DNA of 20,104 bases, taken from NCBI GenBank assembly GCA_905202605.1, contig CAJKSU010000027.1, positions 1-20,104 of the forward strand, read 5' to 3'. Positions 7,670 to 13,833 of this stretch are shown piece by piece. Below the pieces are notes generated by a model, which was not told where the DNA came from, searched no databases, and saw nothing but the letters and a program-made list of their open reading frames with translations. Each line of letters begins with the position of its first letter. The stretch's first letter is position 1. The stretch is from an uncultured Eubacteriales bacterium. GTDB taxonomy: Bacteria; Bacillota; Clostridia; Oscillospirales; Oscillospiraceae. The position numbers and the translations under genes are program-made.

Positions 7670-9391
7670 ATGAGCAATGAATTCGACAATCAGCAGAGCT
7701 TTACTCCTGAGACGCCGGCACAGCCGGATGCCAATCAGGGAACTAATACATCCGGTTTTTATCATTCGTCTGGGAACCTGAGCAGGGAGCCGATTCCGAC
7801 AGCGCAGCCCGCACAGCCCGCAACACCCGTTCAGGTATCTCAGGTGCCGCCTGTTCAGCCAGCGGCTTCTGCGGCGCCCGCTGGCAGCCAGCCCGCCGGC
7901 GCCTACGGTCAGGCGGCAGGGCAGGCACCCTTTGGAAACGGCACGCCGTATGCGGCTGGAACGGATACCGGCGCGGCACAAGGCGGCTATTATAGCGAAC
8001 CGACACAGCAGCCGGGCTATGGCGGCGGCGCGGTTCCTCCGGTAAATCCCATGTCCGGCTACAATGTAAACAGCCCGGAGCCGCCGAAGAAAAAGAAGGG
8101 CGTTTCCGGTAAAGTCGTAGCAGCCATTGCGCTGATCTGCGTGCTGCTGGGCGGTGCAGTCGGCGGCGGTGTCGCCCTTTTGGGGCGTGGTAACGGTGAC
8201 AGTGATGCAGCCAAACAGGAAACTGTTGCGGCAGCTGACTCCGAGGATGATTCCGGGGAGAGTGACACCGAGGACAACAGTGCCATTTCCACAAAGACCA
8301 TTGAGGTGACCACAAACTCTACCTCTACCAATATGACTCCGCAGGACGTTTACGAGAATTACGTCAATGCTGTGGTCTTGGTTTATAATCAGGGAACCAC
8401 CTCCACCTATTGGGGTCAGGCGGAATCCCAGTCTTCCGGCAGCGGCATGATCATTTCCAAGGACGGCTATGTGCTTACCAATAACCATGTGGTAGCGGGT
8501 GCTGAGAAGCTGACGGTAATGACCACTTCAGGCGAGGAGTATGACGCAACGGTGATTGGTGCGGATGAGGTCAACGATGTGGCGCTGCTGAAAATCGAGG
8601 GTGACGAGGATTTCCCCACCGTCTCCATTGGCGACAGCGATAACATTCAGGTAGGTCAGCAGGTATGCGCCATCGGCAACCCTCTGGGCGAGCTGACCAA
8701 TACGCTGACGGTCGGCTATGTTTCCGCACTGGATCGTGAGATTTCCGAGAGCAGCACCGGCAGCACCATTAACATGTTCCAGACTGACTGCGCCATCAAT
8801 TCCGGTAACTCCGGCGGTCCCATCTTTGATATGAACGGCAATGTCGTCGGCATCACCACGGCAAAGTATTCTAGCTCCGGCTACAGCAATGCCGCATCCG
8901 TTGAGGGGATCGGATTCTGCATTCCTATCAACGATGCCATGAGCATTGTCAATGATCTGATGCAGTACGGCTATGTAAAGGGCAGAGTTTCCATGGGAGT
9001 TTCTGTACGGGCGATGGATACCACGGTGGCGCAGTACTATAACCTGCCTACCGGCGTATATGTGGCTGGCGTGACCTCCGGCTCCGCCGCGGACAAGGCA
9101 GGCATTCAGGAGGGCGACATGATCTGTGCCATTGACGGTGACGAGACGAGCAGCGTGGCAGCGCTGAAGCAGAAGCTCAAGGATTATACCCCCGGCGACA
9201 CCGCAACGGTGAGCATCTATCGTACCAGCACCAACGAGAAGTTGGATGTGACCATTACCTTCGACGAGATGCAGGCGGAAACTACCACAACCACCACCGA
9301 GAATCAGAATCAGGACGATCAGACCCAGCAAAATCAGCAGGATCAGACTCAAGGTCAGGAAATCAATCCCTTCGATTTCTTCGGCAACTGA
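7670..9391 (+). CDS. htrA: Membrane-anchored HtrA/DegP-type serine protease with PDZ domain
   Basis: HtrA proteases degrade or refold damaged exported proteins at the outer face of the membrane. The 573-residue product has, in order: a disordered Gln/Pro/Ala/Gly-rich cytoplasmic head (about 1-140), KKKKG followed by one membrane helix (about 147-168), an acidic linker, the trypsin-like domain with catalytic His273 (NNHVV), Asp303 (NDVALLKIE) and Ser381 (GNSGGP), a PDZ domain (about 437-533, MGVSVRAMD ... GSAADKAGIQEGDMICAIDG), and a Thr/Gln/Asn-rich tail ending NPFDFFGN. ATG 7670 is chosen over TTG 7607, which lies within the predicted promoter. The long prion-like head is unusual compared with Bacillus HtrA but seen in clostridial homologues. 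A strong terminator follows, so it is probably transcribed alone. Confidence 0.95.
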   Translation: MSNEFDNQQSFTPETPAQPDANQGTNTSGFYHSSGNLSREPIPTAQPAQPATPVQVSQVPPVQPAASAAPAGSQPAGAYGQAAGQAPFGNGTPYAAGTDTGAAQGGYYSEPTQQPGYGGGAVPPVNPMSGYNVNSPEPPKKKKGVSGKVVAAIALICVLLGGAVGGGVALLGRGNGDSDAAKQETVAAADSEDDSGESDTEDNSAISTKTIEVTTNSTSTNMTPQDVYENYVNAVVLVYNQGTTSTYWGQAESQSSGSGMIISKDGYVLTNNHVVAGAEKLTVMTTSGEEYDATVIGADEVNDVALLKIEGDEDFPTVSIGDSDNIQVGQQVCAIGNPLGELTNTLTVGYVSALDREISESSTGSTINMFQTDCAINSGNSGGPIFDMNGNVVGITTAKYSSSGYSNAASVEGIGFCIPINDAMSIVNDLMQYGYVKGRVSMGVSVRAMDTTVAQYYNLPTGVYVAGVTSGSAADKAGIQEGDMICAIDGDETSSVAALKQKLKDYTPGDTATVSIYRTSTNEKLDVTITFDEMQAETTTTTTENQNQDDQTQQNQQDQTQGQEINPFDFFGN

Positions 9392-9413
9392 TTCGCAGAA
9401 GAAAATACTCCTT

Positions 9414-9443
9414 ACGGCGGCAGACTTTCCTGCCGCCGTTTTT
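9414..9443 (+). terminator. Intrinsic terminator of htrA
   Basis: Perfect 10-bp stem ACGGCGGCAG/CTGCCGCCGT (9414-9423 with 9430-9439), 6-nt loop, T5 tail (9439-9443). Confidence 0.93.
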
Positions 9444-9448
9444 CTATG

Positions 9449-9515
9449 TTTATAACCGCCGGTTATAAAGTATGTATAATGGGTATTGGAAGAAATGAAG
9501 AAGGTTCGATATAAT
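9449..9515 (+). promoter_or_regulatory. Palindromic operator with two candidate promoters for the SnoaL-like operon
   Basis: A perfect 21-bp palindrome spans 9449-9469 (arm TTTATAACCG, central C, arm CGGTTATAAA). It is followed by TATAAT at 9475-9480 (P1); the palindrome covers the position where the P1 -35 box would be. A second promoter, P2, is TTGGAA (9486-9491), 18 bp, TATAAT (9510-9515). The palindrome is centred about 60 bp upstream of the likely P2 start, a usual activator position. A regulator binding here could repress P1, activate P2, or both. No regulator gene is in the window. Confidence 0.6.
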
Positions 9516-9545
9516 AAAGTCAACATAGTCGAAAGGAGTAATGAT

Positions 9546-10265
9546 ATGCTTTCTACGCTTCAGCTCACTGAGCGGTTTGAGGATCGCCGTGAGATCAAGA
9601 ACATCATGGGTAAGTATGTAACTTCCTGCCTCCTGTGCAGGGAGGATACCATTGTAGACAGCCTGTTTTGCAGCCGGGATGATATTTCTCTGGGCTTTAA
9701 TGGCGGCTACTATGTGGGTCGTCAGGCAGTCAAGGAATACTACGAGGCGGTATGCGCTGCCACCGCGAAGAAGTCCAAATGCCTGCAAAAGATTTTCCCG
9801 GAGCAGCTGGGCAAGCTCTCTGATGAGGAGCTTTACGGCGTTGGCCCCTTTAAGGCCGAGCCTCTGACCAGCTTCTATATGCAGGAGGCTGAGGACGGAG
9901 AGACCGCCAAGGCCATCTGGATGGTGGAGGGCTCCATCACCGACATCACCGAAAAGGGTCCTGTGACCAACTGGTCCTGGGGCTACTACTGCGCCGACTT
10001 TGTGCGGGAAGACGGACATATGAAGCTGTGGCACGTGCTGCGGGTGGAGGATGTCCATTGCCCCAACGGCGTGGACTGGGGTATGCCCGAGAATAATTTC
10101 CCCGAGCTGCCCGAATTCAGCGAGCTCAAGGAAATCAAGCTGCCCGAGCCTACGGTCAAGGAAACCGTCTATGAGACCTATTCCGCATCCCGCGGCCCTG
10201 CCAAGCCCCCCAGACTTCCTGAGCCCTATAAGACCTTTGCTGAGACCTTCAGCTATGGCGTTTGA
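9546..10265 (+). CDS. NTF2/SnoaL-like fold protein 1 of 3
   Basis: The 239-residue product looks like a SnoaL_4-type cone-fold protein, the superfamily of BaiE dehydratase, ketosteroid isomerase and polyketide cyclases. Visible parts: an N-terminal helix EDRREIKNIMGKYV, a Tyr/Gly-rich segment with GREAV-like GRQAVKEYY, a beta-sheet with DGETAKAIWMVEG, and WGYYCADFVREDGHMKLWH (about 140-160), the last shared with the next two genes. The C-terminal ~70 residues are a Pro/Glu-rich extension ending PEPYKTFAETFSYGV. ATG 9546 has GGAG at 7 nt; the TTG at 9486 and ATG 9495 lie within the promoter zone. It is the first gene of a three-gene operon. No catalytic residue can be named with confidence; the His typical of active SnoaL_4 enzymes is not seen at the expected place. 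Confidence 0.75.
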   Translation: MLSTLQLTERFEDRREIKNIMGKYVTSCLLCREDTIVDSLFCSRDDISLGFNGGYYVGRQAVKEYYEAVCAATAKKSKCLQKIFPEQLGKLSDEELYGVGPFKAEPLTSFYMQEAEDGETAKAIWMVEGSITDITEKGPVTNWSWGYYCADFVREDGHMKLWHVLRVEDVHCPNGVDWGMPENNFPELPEFSELKEIKLPEPTVKETVYETYSASRGPAKPPRLPEPYKTFAETFSYGV

Positions 10266-10282
10266 GAAGGAGGCTTTGTGAT

Positions 10283-11098
10283 ATGATTGATTGGACAACA
10301 AAAAAAGCCCCGGCCTGGTTTGAACACAACGTTCCCAAGCACTATCCGCTGCCTCGGCTTTCCGACGCGGATATGATTCAGATGGTCACCGATATCGAAG
10401 AAGTCCGTGACCTTATGAGCCTGCGCTCCTACTATCAGGCGGCTGATCTCCGCCAGAAGGAGCTGGACGAGCTGTGGGTATCCGAGCCGATCCATGCCGC
10501 CAAGGCATCCTACGGCTCCAACTATGGCTACTACTACGGCAAAAGCGAAGTGCAGCGCTGGTATGTGGACGAGTTTCGGGCAAAGCGCAAGGCACAGCTC
10601 AAGACCTATTGCGAGAAGCAGGGCGTTCCCGAGGACGAAAAGCTCCTGGGTGCAGGCTGTATGTATATGTGCCCCATGTCCACTTCCATTGTCCGGATTG
10701 CAAAGGACGGCCAGAGTGCAAAGGGCATCTGGTACTCCATCGGTCAGCAGTCTGACCTGAAGGAGGACGGCACCGCCTCCGGCCTGTGGATGTATCTGAA
10801 GATTTGCGCCGACTTTGTGAAGGAAGACGGCAAGTTCAAGCTGTATCACATTGTGGTGACCAACGACCAGAACTATCAGGCCGGAACCAAGTACGATGCC
10901 GATACCTACATTGATCCCAAGGACGATGCACTGGCTGTGGAGTTCGGCAACCCCACCATTCCCATGAACGTCCATGACAACACCTACAACTGGGCCGATA
11001 ACTATCCGCCCATGCCCGAACCCTATGATACCCTGACTCCGGAGGACAGCTATGGTCCCGAGGGTCATCCCATGCTGAAAGGAGGCAAAGGCGTATGA
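10283..11098 (+). CDS. NTF2/SnoaL-like fold protein 2 of 3
   Basis: This is a 271-residue paralogue of its neighbours. It has an extra ~30-residue N-terminus (WFEHNVPKHYPLPRLSD), then the SnoaL-like helix DIEEVRDLMSLRSYY, the GKSEVQRWYVDEF helix, KDGQSAKGIWYSIG, and ICADFVKEDGKFKLYH (about 173-190), matching the A-D-F-x2-E-D-G segment of the other two. The tail again carries PEPYDTLTPEDSYG. GGAGG at 10269-10273 lies 9 nt before ATG 10283, 17 nt after the previous stop; its own stop overlaps the next start (ATGA). Translational coupling of three related proteins suggests a fixed stoichiometry, perhaps a hetero-oligomer. The function is not known. Confidence 0.74.
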   Translation: MIDWTTKKAPAWFEHNVPKHYPLPRLSDADMIQMVTDIEEVRDLMSLRSYYQAADLRQKELDELWVSEPIHAAKASYGSNYGYYYGKSEVQRWYVDEFRAKRKAQLKTYCEKQGVPEDEKLLGAGCMYMCPMSTSIVRIAKDGQSAKGIWYSIGQQSDLKEDGTASGLWMYLKICADFVKEDGKFKLYHIVVTNDQNYQAGTKYDADTYIDPKDDALAVEFGNPTIPMNVHDNTYNWADNYPPMPEPYDTLTPEDSYGPEGHPMLKGGKGV

Positions 11099-11868
11099 AC
11101 AGAGATCTGAGTTTGAGCCAGAGAATCTGGAACTGCGCTGCAACCCAGGAAGCGGAGTTTGTACATGCCACCCATACCTACCTCCATGCCCGCGCCAACG
11201 CTACGGAGGAGTGGAGTCAGATCTGGTCCCAGAATGATGACGTCAGCTGGGCGCATGCCTTTGGACGGATGCGCGGCTTTAAGTCCGTGTGGAACGGCTC
11301 CGTTACCCTGTATGATGTAAAGGCAACCCAGCGCTTTCAGGGGGCTTATGAGGCCATGCCGGAGATCGGCGGCTTTGATATCCGTCCCCTGATGGAGCTG
11401 TCCCTCCATTCCCTCGCAACCGATATCATCGAGGTCGCCGATGATGGAAAGACCGCGCGTGCCTTCTTCCTGACCCCGGGCCTGATCTCCAGTGCTGTGA
11501 GCGACAATGGAAAGCGCAGATGCAGCGGCCTCTGGGAGCGCTATGGCGCTGACTTTATCTTTGAAGACGGCTGCTGGCTGTTCCTCCATGAGCAGGTTTG
11601 CCCGGACATGAGCATTAGCTGCGATGCCAGCAACCCCGGAATGGAGAGCTATCTCAAGACCAAGAGCGGCCCCGGCGGCGGTCCTGGTGGTCCTGGCGGC
11701 CCTGGTGGCCCTGGCGGCCCCGGCGGACTCAGAACCATGCCGGACTGCGAGGATCCCGGCCCGCTGCATAATGACTGGAGCATTACTCAGACCGTGCAGA
11801 ATACTGTGCCCTGGCCTGAGCCCTACGCAACGCTGGATAACGATAATACTTATACGAAGAAAAAGTGA
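11095..11868 (+). CDS. NTF2/SnoaL-like fold protein 3 of 3, with a Gly-Pro repeat insert
   Basis: The 257-residue product starts within the previous stop (ATGA overlap, GGAGG 11081-11085 at 9 nt). SnoaL-like features: an N-terminal helix with AEFVHATHTYLHARAN, a sheet with VADDGKTARAFF, and RYGADFIFEDGCWLFLHEQ (about 148-166). His105 in LHSLATDIIEV sits where SnoaL_4 enzymes often carry their His; the equivalent places in the two sister proteins appear to be Glu and Cys, so this may be the active member of the set. Residues 192-211 are a pure Gly/Pro repeat placed between the core and the shared C-terminal PEPYATLDNDNTY motif. It ends 8 nt before a strong terminator, closing the three-gene unit. 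Confidence 0.74.
   Translation: MNRDLSLSQRIWNCAATQEAEFVHATHTYLHARANATEEWSQIWSQNDDVSWAHAFGRMRGFKSVWNGSVTLYDVKATQRFQGAYEAMPEIGGFDIRPLMELSLHSLATDIIEVADDGKTARAFFLTPGLISSAVSDNGKRRCSGLWERYGADFIFEDGCWLFLHEQVCPDMSISCDASNPGMESYLKTKSGPGGGPGGPGGPGGPGGPGGLRTMPDCEDPGPLHNDWSITQTVQNTVPWPEPYATLDNDNTYTKKK
11668..11727 (+). repeat. In-frame 9-bp tandem repeat encoding Gly-Gly-Pro units
   Basis: The 60-bp tract inside the third SnoaL-like gene consists of GGN-CCN-GGN units (for example GGTCCTGGT, GGTCCTGGC, GGCCCTGGT, GGCCCTGGC). It encodes five regular Gly-Gly-Pro repeats after a GPG lead-in (residues 192-211). Third-base differences between units show it is not a very recent expansion, but the tract is prone to slippage by whole 9-bp units, which would keep the frame. 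Confidence 0.9.
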
Positions 11869-11876
11869 TTCCGGTC

Positions 11877-11909
11877 ATGAGCCGCCGCAGCCGCGGCGGC
11901 TCATATTTT
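11877..11909 (+). terminator. Intrinsic terminator of the SnoaL-like operon
   Basis: Perfect 12-bp stem ATGAGCCGCCGC/GCGGCGGCTCAT (11877-11888 with 11893-11904), 4-nt loop AGCC, followed by ATTTTG. It separates the three SnoaL-like genes from the crotonase gene. Confidence 0.88.
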
Positions 11910-11952
11910 GTGAATATCTGCTGAAAGCAAACCTTTGAATCATACGAAGCTC

Positions 11953-12206
11953 TTGACATTTTACAGGAATGTTGCTATTATTAAAGCGTTGAGCAAGTGC
12001 AAAAATGAAATGGTCACTTGTCAAATCGAACAAACCTAATGTACATATTTGCGGAAAAGAACAAGCATTTTGCTGATGTTTCCGCTATAATGGATGTGTC
12101 CCAAAGGGGATGAGTCCGGAGTATTCCGGCGAATTTTGTCGCATAGCGGCTTGTTATTTGGATAAATCCTCAAAAGAGGTTTATTAAATCAATATTCATT
12201 TATTTT
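11953..12206 (+). promoter_or_regulatory. Consensus promoter and long structured leader of the crotonase gene
   Basis: The gap between genes (11869-12220, 352 bp) holds the preceding terminator, this promoter and a leader of about 230 nt. TTGACA (11953-11958), 17 bp and TATTAT (11976-11981) form the best promoter in the window. The leader contains CAAGTG/CACTTG arms (11994-11999, 12015-12020); an imperfect dyad GCGGAAA/TTTCCGC (12051-12057, 12079-12085) with an inner AGCA/TGCT, ending exactly at a second TATAAT (12086-12091); a CCGGA/TCCGG hairpin (12116-12129); and ATAAA-(T)-CCTC/GAGG-TTTAT (12162-12184) just before the AGGAGG site (12207-12212). No known riboswitch class is recognised. Confidence 0.65.
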
Positions 12207-12220
12207 AGGAGGAATTAACT

Positions 12221-13237
12221 ATGGCACAGCCTTTGGCTCCTTATGTCAAGCTCCCTGAGTTTGAAGAGTACAAAGAATGGTTCAAGGATTTCGCAGAGAT
12301 GAAGCGCGAGGACGGCATTCTCCAGATTACCTGGAAGACCAATGACGGCCCCATGCATCATTCCGGCATGTCCCATCGTGCAATCAGCCAGCTGACCCGT
12401 ATCCTGTCCATGGACTGGAAGAACGAGATCATCATCTTCACTCACATCGGCGACAACTGGATGATCGAGTCCGATGCGAACGGCTGGGAGACTTACTCCG
12501 AGCTGCCCACTCAGCGTTTCCAGCATCAGTACTTTGACGACACCAACCTGATCAAGAACATGGTGTTCGATATTGATGTTCCCACCATCGGCGCTATGCC
12601 CGGCCCCGGCTTCCACTGGGATTCCGCTTTCCTGTGCGACGTTACCATCGTAACTGAGGACACCAAGATCGAGGTTCCCCATGCTCAGGGCGGTCTGGTT
12701 CCCGGCGACGGCATGGGCCTGATGGCTCAGCACTTCCTTGGCACCAAGCGCGGCAACTACTACATGATGACCACCCGCCAGTTCACTGCTCAGCAGATGC
12801 TGGATTGGGGCATGGTTTCCGAGGTAGTTGAGAAGGGTAAGGCTGTTGAGCGTGCATGGGAAATCGCTCGTATGTGGAAGCGTATGCCCTATGAGAACCG
12901 CTGCATCATGGCGAACCTTGCGAAGCGTCCTCTGAAGAAGCTCTTCGTTGAGGATCTGAAGCTGCACACTGTTTCCGAGCAGTACGGCTCCCTGCTGCGT
13001 ATCGCAGAGGGTACTCTGGGCGATGAGAACTCCGCTCAGCAGGACGAGAAGTACATCTCCCGCGTTAACGACTACCGTTACGCTACCAAGGACATGGAGG
13101 CTCCTCAGACTCTGGAGTCCTGGGCGAACATGGCGAAGAACGCTGGCGAGTGGTTCAAGAAGGTCGAGCACGGCGAGATCGAGAACCCCTATGTGTTCGA
13201 GCACTCCAACGAGCCCGACTGGTACAACGCATTCTAA
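12221..13237 (+). CDS. Crotonase-fold beta-diketone C-C hydrolase, 6-oxocamphor hydrolase-like
   Basis: The 338-residue product is a crotonase-superfamily protein. Its middle half closely follows 6-oxocamphor hydrolase (OCH), which opens a cyclic 1,3-diketone by retro-Claisen hydrolysis without CoA: compare GGLVPGDGMGLMAQHFLGTKRG here with the OCH stretch around GIVPGDG. OCH active-site residues (numbers from memory) His45, His122, His145, Asp154 and Glu244 fall on His52, His132, His154, Asp163 and Glu253; the spacings 145-154-244 are reproduced exactly. There is no classic enoyl-CoA hydratase Glu pair. A ~70-residue C-terminal extension (ending NEPDWYNAF) and a short N-terminal one make it longer than OCH (~257 aa). 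A consensus promoter, strong AGGAGG, CGT/CGC-only Arg codons and its own terminator suggest high expression. The reaction type is inferred; the substrate is unknown. Confidence 0.8.
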   Translation: MAQPLAPYVKLPEFEEYKEWFKDFAEMKREDGILQITWKTNDGPMHHSGMSHRAISQLTRILSMDWKNEIIIFTHIGDNWMIESDANGWETYSELPTQRFQHQYFDDTNLIKNMVFDIDVPTIGAMPGPGFHWDSAFLCDVTIVTEDTKIEVPHAQGGLVPGDGMGLMAQHFLGTKRGNYYMMTTRQFTAQQMLDWGMVSEVVEKGKAVERAWEIARMWKRMPYENRCIMANLAKRPLKKLFVEDLKLHTVSEQYGSLLRIAEGTLGDENSAQQDEKYISRVNDYRYATKDMEAPQTLESWANMAKNAGEWFKKVEHGEIENPYVFEHSNEPDWYNAF

Positions 13238-13254
13238 TTTTTCCTTTTTCAATC

Positions 13255-13286
13255 AAAGCCTCAATGCTCCGGCATTGGGGCTTTTT
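13255..13286 (+). terminator. Intrinsic terminator after the crotonase gene
   Basis: A 12-bp stem with one G-U pair (AAAGCCTCAATG 13255-13266 with CATTGGGGCTTT 13273-13284), loop CTCCGG, T5 tail (13282-13286). It ends only 20 nt before the ACT-domain gene, which has no obvious promoter of its own, so it probably sets how much readthrough reaches that gene. Confidence 0.88.
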
Positions 13287-13306
13287 GCGAAATACGGAGG
13301 CTTTTT

Positions 13307-13681
13307 ATGAAATTGTCGATTTTGCGAGATGATTTCTCCGTTTGCAAGCTGCCGGAAGGGGAACGTATGCCACAGGAAACATGGTGCTTTACCGGCGTGA
13401 CTCAGCAAGAACGCTCCTTGGTCTGCCCCACCGCAATGGTGCCGGAGCGTACCCTGGCCAGGGAAGACGGATGGCGAGGCTTTTATGTGGATGAAGGCAC
13501 TCTGGATTTCAGCCTCATCGGAATCCTGGCAGACATCTCCCGGGTGCTGGCACAGGCAAAGGTGGGAATCTTCGTGGTTTCTACCTTTGATACGGACTAT
13601 ATCTTTGTGAAGGAGCAGCAGCTGGACAGGGCCATTTCGTGGCTTGCTCAGGCAGGATATCAGATTTCGGAGCACAAATAA
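13307..13681 (+). CDS. Small ACT-domain protein (CASTOR/ACT_7-like)
   Basis: The 124-residue product begins MKLSILRDDFSVCKLPEGE, has a central GALDFSLIGILADISRV-like helix (TLDFSLIGILADISRVLAQ, about residues 66-84), then KVGIFVVSTFDTDYIFVKEQ and a last helix DRAISWLAQAGYQI. This is the arrangement of stand-alone ACT_7/CASTOR-like proteins, which bind small ligands, often amino acids, and usually act as sensors. GGAGG (13296-13300) is 6 nt before ATG 13307. It sits between the crotonase and the flavoenzyme genes, downstream of a terminator, and may be a ligand-responsive accessory to them; similar ACT proteins also occur alone in Firmicutes, so the link is only positional. Confidence 0.8.
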   Translation: MKLSILRDDFSVCKLPEGERMPQETWCFTGVTQQERSLVCPTAMVPERTLAREDGWRGFYVDEGTLDFSLIGILADISRVLAQAKVGIFVVSTFDTDYIFVKEQQLDRAISWLAQAGYQISEHK

Positions 13682-13758
13682 TTGCAGTTTGTCTGGGCAA
13701 ACGGGGCATTTTGTTCCCAACGGCAGAAATTGTTACAGGATATACAAAAATGACCCGC

Positions 13759-13808
13759 TAAAATAGTTGCATTTGAAAGCATAATCGAGTAAAATAGGTA
13801 CGTTTGAA
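13759..13808 (+). promoter_or_regulatory. Direct-repeat operator and promoter of the flavoenzyme gene
   Basis: The element TAAAATAG-N5-TTTGAA occurs twice, at 13759-13777 and 13790-13808, exactly 31 bp apart (three helical turns). TTGCAT (13767-13772) and TAAAAT (13790-13795) form a promoter with a 17-bp spacer, so the second copy overlaps the -10 box and the first overlaps the -35 box. The gene's GGAGG (13821-13825) lies 8 nt before ATG 13834. The 152-bp gap upstream has no other gene. Confidence 0.55.
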
Positions 13809-13833
13809 TGAACGATACAAGGAGGATACTACC

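Noticed and set aside
12005..12076. A 23-residue leader peptide reading frame in the crotonase leader
   Set aside because: It lacks a credible ribosome site and has no run of regulatory codons; chance is the simplest explanation.
13682..13730. GTTTG/CAAAC hairpin after the ACT gene as a terminator
   Set aside because: The stem is only about five base pairs and the following ATTTTG is weak; not enough to call.
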